From assembly GCA_029204225.1 (NCBI GenBank), contig CM055109.1:36554991-36618990 (forward strand): a stretch of 64,000 bases of DNA, read 5' to 3'. The position numbers and the translations under genes were made by a program. Positions within the stretch are counted from its first letter, which is position 1. Each line of letters begins with the position of its first letter. The notes under the pieces are model-generated. The model saw only the letters and a program-made list of their open reading frames with translations. It did no database searches and was not told where the DNA came from. Below, piece by piece: positions 20,796-33,498 of this stretch. This stretch comes from Diphasiastrum complanatum. Its lineage: Eukaryota; Streptophyta; Lycopodiopsida; Lycopodiales; Lycopodiaceae.

Positions 20796-21862
20796 CATAC
20801 CGCTATAGGTAAGAATGTTGATCATAGTCTTCACTCCAACCTCCACAGATCTCCTACATCCACCGACGACATACTAGCCCCTACATCAACCGGACTCATT
20901 CTGCATTCCCCCTGCACCGTGCTAGACACACCTGCTCCAACTTGTCCGACCAGTCTGCTTCCTCCTTCCTTCACCATTGGACCGCGCAACACGTCCTGCC
21001 ATCTCCTACAAACTAACGAACCCTACACATCTTCTTCCTTCCTTCACCATTTGACCGCGCTTCATCAGGCTGCTACCTCCACATCGTCTTCTTCCATTTC
21101 GACAGAGCCCCTTCCTACGCTTCTGACCACATATAGCCCTTCATCCATCCCTGACCAACACGACTCCTTCACTCCCCACACACACATTCCTCCTAGACAA
21201 ACCTCACGTTCCTCTTCACCATCTCAACCTAGCATTCTCCTGTTCAGAACTCGCCCGAGCCCTTCCAACTCTATCTCGCCCGCGCCTCTTCACTCCTCAG
21301 CCGAGCCCTCCATGCATTCTCCACTCAATCACACCACCTTCACGCTCCAGACTTGTCAAAGATCCTTGCTTCCACTCACTCTCGACCGGACCCTCTCCAC
21401 GCCATCTCGACCGCATAAGTTCCAAGCACTCTCGACCGAACAGTTCAACCGACAGGTCTGATTGAAATCTCACCGACGGGTCTGTTTGAAAACTCGACAG
21501 ACGACCTCCATCAAATCTTGACTGACGACCTCCGTCAGATTTCGACTGCCGACCTCCATCAATTTTCGACCTCCATCACATTTCGACCGACGACGACCTC
21601 CATCAATTTCCGACCCAGTTCGACCCACATTTTTTCAGATCCACTTCACTCTTCCGACTTACTCTCAATTTTTTGACCCTAGACCAATTTTTCGACCCCA
21701 GTCCAATTTTCGACCCCAGCCAAAAAAAAAAGAACTAACTTACCCATTCACCACACACCACCCTTAAGAAGTAACTGGTGCATATATTCAAAAAAAAAAA
21801 AAAACCAACCAAAAACAACAAACATCCCAAAACCCAAAAAGATTATAATAAGCACATCCCCA
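20796..21862 (+). other. C-rich leader-like DNA upstream of gag-like ORF
   Basis: Pyrimidine-rich on the plus strand. A 180-codon Ser/Thr/Pro-rich open frame (20919-21461) has no motif and is best explained by base composition. 21485-21615 holds degenerate tandem repeats. It resembles the long leader of some gypsy elements. Confidence 0.4.
21485..21615 (+). repeat. Degenerate ~30-bp tandem repeats
   Basis: Units resembling ttcgactgacgacctccatc plus a few bases recur about five times (tcgacagacgacctccatc, tgactgacgacctccgtc, cgactgccgacctccatc, cgacctccatcac, cgaccgacgacgacctcc). Spacing is 25-35 bp with drift. Confidence 0.75.
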
Positions 21863-22633
21863 ATGGAACACCATATAGATTCCCATATCATAGATGAGAC
21901 AGCCGCGAACCTGAGAGCCAGAGCCCATTTTTATGGTGCTGAACCCTCGCATGCCAGAACCCACCTTAATGGCGTTTTTGCTACCCACGATGCTCATCAT
22001 GAGAAAAGAACCCCAAAACTGGATTTACCAAAGTTTGACGATAGTTCCCTCAACAATTCTTGCAAATCTTTGAGAATGCGTGCGATGTGTATGGCGAAAC
22101 ATCTCCCGACGCTATGGTCCAACTGTTTTCTATGACCATGATCGCTAAAGCATGTGACTGGTTTTTTAATCTCGATCGTGACAATAAGACTGATTGGTCT
22201 ATATTGAAAGAGTCCTTTATCAAGCGTTTCAAGCCCTTTCGTCTGATAGAGAGTCCTTTTGTCAAATTGAGTAATATCAAGATGGCAAAAGACGAACGCA
22301 TACTAGACTATATTGAACGTTTCAAGCGCCTCAAAAGTCAAGTACAAGAACAACCCACCAAACAAATGCTCATCATTTGGTTTTTAGTCAGACTTCCAAG
22401 ATGGATTCGACACAAGCTTAGATCTAATGACGAAAAAAATGAGCTTGAAGCTAGCTATGTCTGATGCCATCTGGGAGGAAGATGAAGGATACGATGTTGA
22501 CGAACCTAGGGAATGGAAATCACATCGTGCAATCCATGAGTCGAAGCCAATCGAGGATACCAAAGATCGGCTTCGGAAACAACAGATGGAGTTGCTTAAT
22601 CAGCAACACCAACTACAATTGGAGGCACCATAG
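21863..22633 (+). pseudogene. Retrotransposon gag domain, frameshifted
   Basis: The first frame (MEHHIDSHIIDETAANLRAR) leads into KLDLPKFDDSS and is then shifted near 22045. The second frame shows the gag core: IFENACDVYGETSP, a KACDWFFNL-type WF motif, LKESFIKRFKPF, KDERILDYIERFKRLKSQV and LRSNDEKNELEA. This matches the Ty3/gypsy gag domain. A third frame (22427-22633) has charged and Gln-rich sequence. The protein cannot be made intact. Confidence 0.8.
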
Positions 22634-25030
22634 CAATCAATAGTTACACCTGCTGCTTGACCGAGAAGTTTCTTGCAACTTCTGCATAACCCTGTGATTA
22701 CCCAGATCACTCTTGTCACATAGGCTGTCTTCCACATTCTGAGATGACTCCCAAGGCCTTACAATGGATATACTCACCAACTATGGAAATATAAAATCTA
22801 TATAGAAATTCATTTTAATGAATCTTCTCAACAAAGAAGTATTACGGAAATAGTATCTTCTCCTTCCATGCATTTCAAGTTATATCTTACAACATATGCT
22901 ATCAAAGATGGTAGCTTTAGTGTCACAAATATTGTCCTGTTTTTGACAAGGGCATATCAGAGTTTTTACTCGACCACACCGTGCAAGATTGCACTCCTCA
23001 AGGTGCATTATCAATGTTGATGAATGACTTCTTGTTTGCCAAGTGCTCTGCAGTTTTCACTCTCTATAAAGATGGTATCTTCCTTGTTTATTTTTTGTCA
23101 TTTTTTGATTTGATAGCTTTTTTCTAATTGCATCTATTTTTCTAGATTTGCTTTTACCAAGGATAGCCATTGAACCAGAGAAGTCTTGTAGTGTATCCCA
23201 AGAATAACTTATCATTCATCTATCCATCTTTAGATTACCTTGTAGAGAGATAGAATTTTTGTGCATACTACAAATTTGAAAAATCCTTGTCACTTCAGAG
23301 TTGATTCTTGCATGTCATCGTCATATTCATTTTTGAGTCAACTACAGCAAGATCGAAACAAATTTAGTTAAAATTTGTTCAATCTTTAGTCCAGTCGCAT
23401 GTTCCATGTGATTCAATTGGCGTTCCACACGACGATCCAACCTTGCGCATGCCGAATACCAGCAACAACATCCCCACCAATAGATTTTTTTTTTTGGGGG
23501 GGAGAGAGTGGATTTGCAGGCATCCACTGAAGCAACCACATTGCCAACAACAACTTGAGAAAATCGACAGCAAGATCACGAAACCAAAGACGAAGAAGAC
23601 ACAACTAAGAAGGCAGATGGGCAATCCAAAGAGACTCAAACAGAAGAAGTACCCCAACCACGACAAAGATCCTTCAGAAGATGGGAAGTACAAGCATTGG
23701 GAAATCAGTCATCCTCTTCAATCACTCCTACATCCACATCATCCATATTCCCACCAACCAGCCCTCTTGCCACAACATCTGCTTCTACTCTCACGCCTAT
23801 CGTCCACACCATCGATCAATGTCACTATCACCACCCTTCCTTCCATCTGTCTGTTTGCCATCATTCCACTGTTCAACTGAGGAATTCATAGTCTTTTCAA
23901 ACCTTGGTAATCTTATCGAAGCAGCTAAGAGATCATTGCAAATGTCTTGCGGAGACCAACTACCACCTACATTGGTTGATCAGCCAGAAAAGATTAAAGA
24001 AAGCAGGCGAAACAACAAAAAAAAAATAAAGCAAAGAAGTTGAGGAGGAAAGGACGAAACTTAAGCAACAAATGAGTCAGATCGATCTTGATCAAAAGAA
24101 ACTCTCTGGAGCAATGATAGTCAAATCCCCTACTATGAAGCCCGAAGAGATCCAAAAGAAATGGATCAAAGGAAGGAGCTGCGAAAAAAGAAAAGATGAA
24201 GACAACTGTGAACCTGCAGAATAAAGCGAGCTCCTCACCCAGCAAGTGGTGGTCAAAGCTCGACATTGCAAGAGTCCAAAGCTGCAACTGTAGAACTATT
24301 AGTTCCTTCACCCTTCCACCAAGCCTTCATCATGTCTCCCTACCGTCACCAAACCATCTGTCCAAATCTGTTCCTACCACGAATGTGTTGATGAGTCCAT
24401 TTTCTTGAAGACTGTTAGCCAAGATTTGTGCAACCAACCAATCAAAGATCTTTCTCTTCTCGTCAAGGAAAGAGCATCGACAAGACTGGTACTTCAACTG
24501 AGAGAAGAACTGCGGAAACGCCCAGAAGCAAAATGGAGGATACAGACCTCCCAAAAGTTAGTACCTGCCAAGAAACCAAAGATGAAACTGTCAATGGCAA
24601 ATACAAGTAATAAAAAATAGACACGCCGGATGCACTCTAAGCATGCAAGTTGTGAAGCTGCTGGGAGCTCTCCAATTTTAAAAATGTCAACCATTTGCAG
24701 CAATAAGACATTTTGGTTACATTGCGGCAGATTGCAGAAAGCAGTTTTTTGATAAAGACTGGCAACAATAAGCACTTGGTTTTATGCAAGCAAATGAGGA
24801 TCTACGCTTTTCCAAGTGACAATTGCAGATGCCAATGCAAAGTGGAGCAATATCATCCAATATGGGTTGCAATGGGTCTTGCAACACATTAGGGGTGGGA
24901 TGATGTTGGCTGATTCTGACGAATCCCCAAGATACTCGGCCAAAGCTACCCAAGAGCACCTCTCACCTTAGACTGAGGAGGTCTCTGAGAAGACAAGATG
25001 AACGAAGACTGAGAGCCGAGGAATACTAGT
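22634..25030 (+). pseudogene. Decayed gag-like linker region with zinc-knuckle-like remnant
   Basis: Several short frames have coding-like composition: Thr/Lys/Gln-rich 23470-23880, KLKQQMSQIDLDQKKLSGAM (about 24058-24117) followed by KPEEIQKKWIKG, and the Lys-rich 24405-24620 frame. Near 24690-24740 HFGYIAADCRK resembles the second half of a CCHC knuckle. No protease or RT was found. 22700-23440 holds nothing recognisable. The order suggests a decayed gag of the same element as 21863, but this is inference. Confidence 0.35.
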
Positions 25031-26024
25031 TGATACTGTCAAGTAGAAATTGTGTAAGCCTCATGGTGAATTCCGAAAGATGGAATGACCATGTAGGATA
25101 GCATTTCTAGGTAAAGTAATAAATGCAAGTAGGCCCCTCTTAGAAAAGTAGAGTGAGCCACCTTTTGATGGTGACATCTAGTGGAGAGCATAATTCCACT
25201 TGTAATTTGTGTAATGTGAAAATGCCACTCTAAAGAGCTCTCTTGCTTATTTAAGAGACTCCCCCTAAAAGCTTTTGTAAATGTATCTACTCCATGCTGA
25301 AATGAGATTATCTTCCATGAGTTTTGATGCATTCTTGAGCTCCTTGATCATTCTTGTTTCTTGAGTGATGCTTTAATGATCTTGCCCCTCCATCTCCTTT
25401 GTGTGTGGTTGTGGATTTAGGGAGGACTAGTTTTCTTGTTTTCATAGATTAATTTAGGATTCAGCATTGTGGTAATCCGTCATGAGTTGGTTTGTGGTGT
25501 AGATCTTGCAAATCCCTTTGCATTCCATTTCTTGACGTTCTTGAGAATCAAGAAACGGTTTCTTGATCCTTGGAATTTCAAAATTGCTGCTAGTATAGTT
25601 CTTGTTTTCTTGTTTGTAGATTATTACATTCTGTTTAGTTTTAGTTTCTTGTTTTGTTCTTGAATCTAGAATGGATATGTAGCTTAATGCCAGATTTCAT
25701 GATCTATTCATTCTGATTTGCAGCATTAGAGTAGGATCTTCATGTTCGTTCAACTGGTTTATATGCCGATTTCTTGGTTGAACACAATGGGGTGCATGAT
25801 TGGCTGTTTATGGCTGTTTATGCATGTGCTTTCAGTGCAAGAGCGACCTATCTGAGTGTCCTCTGACATGCAGGAAACTTAGAAATATTGTTACTTCCCT
25901 TCTGCCTGAGATGGGCATTGAACATTAACATTCAAGAAAACGCCCAAGAAGCCTGGTAACAGACATAAAACATATGTACACAAGAAGACAGAAGTAAAAA
26001 ACTAGCACATTGATTCTCCAAAGC
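25031..26024. other. Unassigned region, LTR-like composition
   Basis: Contains ttgcttatttaagagactcc (about 25246), which resembles a TATA box plus LTR R region, and T-rich stretches (25600-25660). There is no open frame with recognisable motifs. It could be an unrelated LTR; boundaries could not be set. Confidence 0.3.
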
Positions 26025-26542
26025 AAGGAATTAGTCACCAACTGGTTGTCACCATATCTGTCGCGGTTTGTGGTTATGAGTGTTCCTTGCATGAATGTGA
26101 ATTGGTTAAGCTCTTTGGGAACGAGTTCTAATTTGTTGGTTGAATTGAATGGTTGGCTTGGGTTGGAAGTTACTTGTTTATGGCTGTCCAGTATGGCGTG
26201 GCGCTAGGTTGGCTTCCAACACTCGTGACGAAGCTTTGAGATGGTTAAGTAAGATGTAAGTCAGACGACTTGATTGGAATGGATGTTGCTCGTTTGTAAT
26301 GAAGCTTCGAGTTGGTTAAGTTTCGGGCGGCTTGCTTGGAGGGAAGTCACCCACATCAGGACCCCCAATCTGGCATGGCACCAGGTCGGATCTCAATGTT
26401 GGTTCCAAAACTTCAAGTTGGTTAAGTCCGATCTTTGTTGGCGAGTTGGTTGATTGTATGTCGAGTGGGTTCGGATGACAAGGGTTGAAAGCCGATAAGC
26501 TAAGTCATGGTTCCCGGCTCCCTTTGGGATGCCTGCGCTACA
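26025..26542 (+). repeat. Right half of LTR family X
   Basis: It is the reverse-complement counterpart of 59371-59885: the ccatatctgtcgcgg block, tccttgcatgaatgtgaatt, the gctgtccagt-atggcgtggc block, gacgaagctttgag, tggttaagt repeated five times, and the end cctttgggatgcctgcgcta followed by CA (26542). Together with 20109-20795 it accounts for nearly a complete LTR. Confidence 0.8.
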
Positions 26543-26760
26543 ATCTATCTCGTTGAACTTCTGTGTTGTCTTGTATATTGCATTGATCACCATCTATATA
26601 CAATTTACATTAGTGCAGATGTATGTACAAGAAAGAAAATAGAGCTGTTGCGCCATCTTGGGTAGATCGTGGTTGGTGCTGTCATTGTCCAAGTAGTTGC
26701 ACAATACAGGATGTGGACGTGAGAAGGCTTCGACTATTCACAGTCGAGCATGTCGCTGTT

Positions 26761-26858
26761 GATAGTCGATAGGGTCGAGGCAGTCGCCTTGACGGTTCCC
26801 GACGATAGTCGATGGGGTCAGGCTTCCTCGATAGTTCTCGACGATAGTCGATAGAGTC
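26761..26858. repeat. Spaced GATAGTCGAT repeats
   Basis: GATAGTCGATAGGGTC (26761), GATAGTCGATGGGGTC (26804) and GATAGTCGATAGAGTC (26843) recur at 43 and 39 bp spacing, with ttcctcgat/ttcctcgac linkers. Confidence 0.8.
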
Positions 26859-27374
26859 GGCCTTCCTCGACAAATCGGTTGCCAAAATTTGATGCTTGTT
26901 TTTGATAATAGAGTATTTCTGCATGTAAAATTGCAGCAATGTGAATGAAGCTAGATTAACATGGGATTTAGGAGAGTAGAGGAATAAATCCAACAGTGAA
27001 AAATAATGATCCAAACATTAGATCTAGGCCAAGGGTGAATGCATAAACCTCCAATAATCAAGAGCCAGACGAAACACATAAATTTGCTTCTAAGATCAAA
27101 TAGACATAATACATGATTGAATGTCAAAATTGGAAGTTTATGATGATTTTCATTAAAGCTGAAACTCTCTTTAAACAAGTCGTACAACAACTATAATTTC
27201 ATGAATGCATCTATAAATAGCATTCAAATTAGCTACTCCATCAATCTCCATAACAACTGTAGAGATAAGAGCAAAATCAAGGTAGTAATCCAATAGAAAA
27301 GATCTCCAATACAATGATCAATCAGTCAATCCATTTCTCCATGAATTTTAGAATATTTAGAGACATGAGAGATG

Positions 27375-27376
<2 letters not shown>

Positions 27377-27464
<88 letters not shown>
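27377..27464. repeat. (CT)n microsatellite
   Basis: About 44 uninterrupted CT dinucleotides. Confidence 0.97.
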
Positions 27465-27467
<3 letters not shown>

Positions 27468-30400
27468 CCTAAAATAGAAATATGCACCCCACACAATCAA
27501 CATAGAAATTTGCACCCCACATTACATCAAATAAAGGGTATTTATAAGATAAGGTCTAACGCTTCTAAGAACTATCTAAAAACATTAGATAGTACTATTT
27601 TAATCACCTAAGAATGTGTGACAAATCTGATGTACCATGTCTACAAGTTTGATATCTATTTGACCAAAAATAAATAAGCAACCTAGTTGCCAAAATTTCA
27701 CACTTTCTTCAAAATGAATCCTGACTTTTGATGGTATCCATTTTCTTCCACACACCCTCTACAATAGTCAAAATTTTCTAGTTTATCTTCTTCTCAGTAG
27801 CTCACTACAAGTTGGCAGCCTGTGACCATGCCAAGTTTACATTTGTGGATACCCTCTATATATCTTCCATGTATTTCATAGCTTCCAAGGATTCTTCTCT
27901 TGTGGGGGCAACAATCATACCATTGACGCTGCCCCTTATGTAAGAGAGTTGTCCATTGAGTTTTACTTCCTATTTCTCAGCTCAGTCATGCTTCTCATTA
28001 AATACTTGGAAAGCAGTATGTTTTCACCAAAGTGTGCACTTCCTTTGAAATTCTATTTTTGGACATGTGTGACCTTGCACTTACTTCCTCTACAACGAAA
28101 ATTTACCACACCAACCTGTAAATTTCTCTCCAAAGTAGGTGGGATTCAGTCACATTTGACTACCCTACCCTTCTTGGTTGTGTGTTGCAATGCCTTCGAA
28201 ATGCAATGCCTGTAGGCCACTCTTCTATCATTGTAGTTTTGCTCCAAGATTCATTTGAGAGATGAAGTGGACACTTTTTGTCTTCTCATCTTAAATGGTT
28301 TGGTAGACTCTTCAATGTTGTGGCTTATTTGTGCTAATCCCTACTCCAAACTACGATGGTGTGCTTTGACTTTTCTTCTTCCACACATGCGGAAAATCGT
28401 TTCAGCATACATTTTTTATTTAGTTGTGAAAGGAAGGAAGGAGGGGGTGTTGTGCATTTATACTTTTGGGCTTTGTATTACATTTGTGCCATTCCCTTTA
28501 TATTCCAATGAACCTGTGTTGCATGAATGGCTCTGTAGCTTGTCCCACCACAATATATTTTCAAATGTTTTATCCTCTATGCCAACAACTTGCCAAAGAA
28601 CTACTCCAAAATTTTGTTTTCTCTAATTTATTCACAAGTCATGATACACCTCAATTCAATTATTCTCTACATGTTGGCACTTCACTGCTCAACAATTACA
28701 ACAAGACTTTTCTTATAGTCGCCAACCAGCACCGCAACAAGAGTTTACTAGTAATTAGATTCTATGTTATCTAGACCTTGATAAATATGCTTAGAAGTTA
28801 TTACCATGACAACCATCCAAGCTAATCATGTTTGCTCAATTCGAGCCTACACCTCTGCCATTAAGACTATGACATAAAGACCAAGTAAGATAGTACCCCT
28901 TTTCAAAAATAAATAGGTGGTCATGAACTAAGAGCCTTGGAAGACAAAGAAAGCCATCTCTACAATAAATATAAAAGTTTGGGCCACAATTGATGCAAAA
29001 TGAATGCCCCACCTTCAACCGATACCATCCATCAATAGCTAGCAAAGTTAGACATAACTGGACCGTGCAAAACGTTAAAGGACTAAACTGGACTCCTTGT
29101 CGTAAGGGAGCCAGTGCAATCCTATACACAAGCAAAACATTATGAAGAAAGAATAATTTATTAAGTCTTGTGTAGACCAATTTTGACACGTTGCCATGAT
29201 GCAATGTGCCTCTACATTTTTTGGCCACAATAGTGAGAAGTTGAAGCCAAAATTAGGATATACTTTCTCAAACTATGAAGGCCATATATGTTGAGGTTAA
29301 AACCCTTAGATCTAGCTAGTCAAGAAAATAAATATATGTAGGAGAGCAAGTGGTTGAATTCTCACGAAATGAATTTCACAAATTTTTCCAAAGCTACAAA
29401 GGTTGCTTCTCAAAATCCTACAAGGATTTTGAAAGGTGTACAAGCCATTGTGGTGCAACATACCATCCTACTTGCTAAGGGGGTGTTTTTGAAATCGATT
29501 ATCCTTAATGTTGTCTGTACAATCCACATTATTTTCACCTGATCAAATATGAACTAAAAAAGCTTTTAGATGCAAGGTTCATATATGAAGTCAAACACAC
29601 TAAATGGGTCTTATAAATAGTCATAGTCCTCAATAAGAATGGCAAGCTAGGCCTACTTTGAAAAGAGCGTATGTTAGAGTAACGATTGGGATCTTCATTG
29701 AATCCGTCCTAGACTAAGCCTTGTTGAGAGCCGTTGTCATGTCACCGATGAGCATATAGTAGCATGAGCTAGTGTAACCCCATACGTGGTCAAGAATTGC
29801 ATAGGACCAATATTAGTAATAGTTTGCTAGGGACAATACCCACTAGTGGGATGATTGTTATTAATGTCCCATGGCTTCCGCCTAGAGTGTTTAGGCCTAT
29901 GAAATGGTAGCCTAGTTGATATATCATTGTGCCTCTACCTACCATCACTTGTCTTTTTCCTTGCTTGTAGAGATCTTGGTAGATTGTGGGAGTTGTTGTT
30001 GAAGTTGATTGCTAGTCCCATCTTTGCTTTTGATTGCCCTAGGTGTTGGTTGATTCTAGCTTCTTGGTGGTTATGTTAGATGCTTTATTTATATGCCAAT
30101 ACCTTGAACAGGCAAGGGCCTGCAGTCCACATCACAATTATTATTACTTCATATGTAGTGCCTTAGAAATATAAGTTGGTACTCTAGACTTATATGAGTA
30201 TGACTTGGTAGATCTAGTCCACAAGTAGCTCAGGAAAACATATAAAACCATGATACCAAAGATGAAGATGGCAATAGGGGCCATAATTGGCAATGACTAA
30301 ATGATTGCTCAAAATTTTACTTACAAATCCAACCTAGAAAAGCAAGGAACTTTAGCATGAATACTCCCCTAGAAAAGTCATACTATAGAACATAAATGTA

Positions 30401-31688
30401 AGACTCAATCGACATCCACTCAAAGGGTCAGAGAATTGTTAGAAGGGCAAATACCAATGAGAAAATCATGCTCCAAAATGCAAAGGGAGAAAATGGGCAA
30501 ACTTACCACCAAAATAAGAGGGTACAACAAGAAGTGGCACAAGAATGAGCTTTAAAGAATAGTCTACAAATGATTATGAAAAAAAAAAAAACTATTGAAG
30601 CAAATACATTGCAAGCCGAACAATGAGAAGCGTCCCACCGCATTGTGAAAACAACTTCAAGCACTTCAAACAAAGGTGGTTGCTCTATGACAAGGATAGG
30701 TGGACTCCTCTCAATAGTTGGATATGACAATTCCAACAACTAAATAAGTAACCTCCACCACACATGTAGGCTATCAAAAAGACCGAAGGTACATAAAACA
30801 ATATGAAGCGACCCACAAACATTATGAGGTTTGTGATTTGGAGGTGCAGATTATGCCGAATCTCTTCCAAATCCTTCTTACCACTACATTAGTCCAGATT
30901 TACATTTAAGTATTCTAGGGAACGATAAAATCGAACAACAATGACCTCAAGCCATAACCTTGCCTTAACAAATGGAATTGCTAGTGAAAATGCTATTCTC
31001 CAGATTTAGCTATCACTTATATCACAATTTCAAAATAACCCGAGTATGAGTCACCCTTTGTCTTTATCAATCTATCCAATCTTTACAGGATTTTGATTAA
31101 TATTATATTTTTATAGTTTTTATCAATATTAAGATTTTGTCACAAATTTGGTAAATTATCAAAACAAGAAAGACCTTGAAATAATCATTGAATTTGAGTA
31201 ACTAATCAGTGATTGATTTTTTTTTTTTTTGATTAAATTTCAAGAGTAACTAATCACTTGAAACTAGACTAACAATTTTGAAGATCAATAAAGTGATGGC
31301 TAAGAGATAAAGATAGATCAATGATGGCTAACAGATCAAGATCGAAATATGGTTTTTCCATGTCATGAGTCATATTCATGAAGAGCCACTATAGTGGGTG
31401 ACTAATAACAATCATGCCAACAATGCTTCATTCAAGATAGAAGCAGCCTCACAATAACTGCAGCAAAGGTGACTGTTAAGTGTACTTTTGTTTGACAAAC
31501 CTCACCTCAATTTGTAAGATACACGTGTCACCTTTGTATTTCAAACGACATAAGAAATTCCAACTGTTGTGCTCTTTAATGGATGTGCTTCTTTGTCAAT
31601 AGGCACATCAACCAATGGTGTCAAAAGGAGGAAAGGCAAAGTTACCCGGGGGCGGGGGGTCACCCTCCGAGGGCATTCTGCCTAGAAA

Positions 31689-31716
31689 GGGCATTCCGCC
31701 CAAGGGCGGAATGCCC
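31689..31716. repeat. Perfect 13-bp inverted repeat, 2-base loop
   Basis: GGGCATTCCGCCC, AA, GGGCGGAATGCCC. A third related copy (gggcattctgcc) lies at 31672-31683. It sits in a GC-rich patch that contrasts with AT-rich flanks. Confidence 0.85.
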
Positions 31717-32409
31717 CAAGGAGGCGTCGTTCATTGTCGTAATTTTAGTTTTTACTTTCTTTCTTGATGGTTTTTTTGCCGTAATGTTTTTTTACATGCA
31801 CCTTCAAGGCGGAAGGTGCTTGTAAGAATTTTTTTTTTGTGCACTTTTTGGCAACCGGAAGGTATGCATGCTAAAAAATTTTGCCATAATTTTTTTGCTC
31901 CCTTAGATTCTACTATGAAAGGCAGCACCATTCTGTTCATTAAAAAGTTAAAACTAAGATTACATTGTGGCAAGGTTTGTGTGCGAAGTCGCTTACTTTG
32001 GCCCCGTACCAATGTGCGATTGACATGTGGAGTCCGGGCAGGGGACAAGAAATCCCGTCACGTGGGGGTCTCGTGTGCGTAAGGGCGCCGGTAACAGGGC
32101 GCACGAGGGTCTCGCCGGGACCAAGGGGTGTCGGGACCACTGGCGCCCGGCGCCACCAGGACCAGCCTGTGCACACACACCTCCACGCTCATGCATGCAT
32201 GTCACATGATGGGCACTTTCATTATATACGCAAGCAGATATTTTTCTCCCAAGTGATTATGGGATAAACTGAGATATGCCACGTGGCAAGCAAGCAATCA
32301 GGGAGGAGGCCAGGTACAAGGCGGGCAAGGCGAGCAGCAGCAGCGAGGCACCTGGGACGCGTGTAGGGAGCTGATGTCAGTCGGGGCCAAACCCGGACGT
32401 GCTAATAAG

Positions 32410-32411
<2 letters not shown>

Positions 32412-32486
<75 letters not shown>
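32412..32486. repeat. Compound (GT)n(GA)n microsatellite
   Basis: About 9 GT units pass into about 28 GA units. Confidence 0.97.
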
Positions 32487-32487
<1 letters not shown>

Positions 32488-33172
32488 TTATAGAATGCCC
32501 TGAGTGAAGAAATCACATGTATGAACGCATCTTCACCTCATCAAAAAGTAGAAAACTAGAACCTGGTATGTATTATGTTTGATAAATGTCTTCTACCCTT
32601 TGAAGTGTTTTGATGTATATGTTCGCAAAGTTCCTCGGAGGCGTTTTAAGACTTCCACATCATGATATCTCCTATCTAGGGTGAGCCATTGACAGATACA
32701 TAACCTGTATCTGGTGAAAAGATGGTCACGAATAGTTTGATTCCATGACAAACACAGAGATGTCTTTGGGGCTAGAAAACGGATAACCGATTGTTTTGAA
32801 AACCTTCTCATATCCTGGGTAGGAACAGCTCTCTCGATTGTGTCAAGTTGAGCATTTTATTGTTTACATTGTGATAGCATAAATCTCCAAAACAGTCAAA
32901 CTGAAGACTATCCTGCATTAACAAGTTTCCTGCTATGTGCCCACGTTTGTCGTGTTAAAGATCTTCAGAGATAAGAGAGAATGCACATTGCCTGGGACAG
33001 AAACAGCTCAATCAAAACACCTTGCAACAAAGCTTAAGTTGCTAGGAGAGAAATTCCTCAGAGATGAAGGGATGGCTGTAAATTTTCTTGTCTTTGTAAC
33101 GCAATGAACATGAGGTTTCTTTGGTGCACGACCTCAAGTTTGTTATACTTCAGCATCTTGCAACATTGACCA

Positions 33173-33498
33173 TCATGTACCCAGCCTAAAGTTTGTTCTC
33201 ATCATACGTTTTAACATACCCTCCTCAGGTTGCAAGGGTTGGAGACCAGAAGGTTCTACTTGCTCTCCAGCATCTTTTCGGCTACTTGGGAAGACATTTT
33301 CTCCAAACAGATTGCTGACTGATGACATGCCCAAGTGAGATCCCATTACCTTGCTGATAGAGTCCAACCTACCACCTGCTCTTTCTCTCAAGATAATCTC
33401 CAGTGCTTCCTTGTGTGCTGGATCCAGGACGTCAGGATCCTTCAATAGCTGTTGTATAACAGGCAGGAGAAGCTCACGTGCACTTGCTTGAGACAAAT
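33173..33498 (-). CDS. RELCH-like: Last exon of a RELCH-like LisH/HEAT-repeat protein
   Basis: From the acceptor (rc tgggaagtgtag, boundary 33498) the minus strand reads LSQASARELLLPVIQQLLKD, then DVLDPAHKEALEIILRER, SISKVMGSHLGM, a variable linker and a stop at 33173-33175. Combined with the exon at 50869-50971 (phase 1, G plus AT gives Asp) it forms ALDATDLS, the conserved joint in plant homologues of human RELCH/KIAA1468 (Arabidopsis At5g16210 type; recalled from memory, not searched). The RELCH family links endosomes and the trans-Golgi network in sterol transport in animals; plant function is less clear. The frame is open from acceptor to stop, so the exon looks functional. The upstream intron is 17.4 kb. 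Confidence 0.78.

Larger units (their letters stand above)
26543..33172. other. 6.6 kb with no recognisable gene
   Basis: I see no protein family in any frame and no RNA gene. The content is AT-rich unique-looking sequence with a GATAGTCGAT repeat (26761-26858), a (CT)n tract (27377-27464), A/T runs (30578-30590, 31219-31230), a GC-rich patch with a perfect palindrome (31640-31740) and a (GT)n(GA)n tract (32412-32486). It lies downstream of the host gene 3' end (33173), so it may include its 3' UTR and intergenic DNA. Confidence 0.5.

Noticed and set aside
20919-21461. 180-codon Ser/Thr/Pro-rich open frame
   Set aside because: Composition follows the C-rich strand; no motif, no conserved start, and it lies in what looks like an element leader.
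27372-27611. Open frame starting with a long Leu-Ser repeat
   Set aside because: It is simply the (CT)n microsatellite read in frame.
28255-28774. Open frames of about 100-120 codons
   Set aside because: No conserved motif, start or splice context; typical chance frames in AT-rich DNA.
31965-32267. Several overlapping frames in GC-rich DNA
   Set aside because: Open in many frames because of base composition; none shows motifs or a plausible gene structure.
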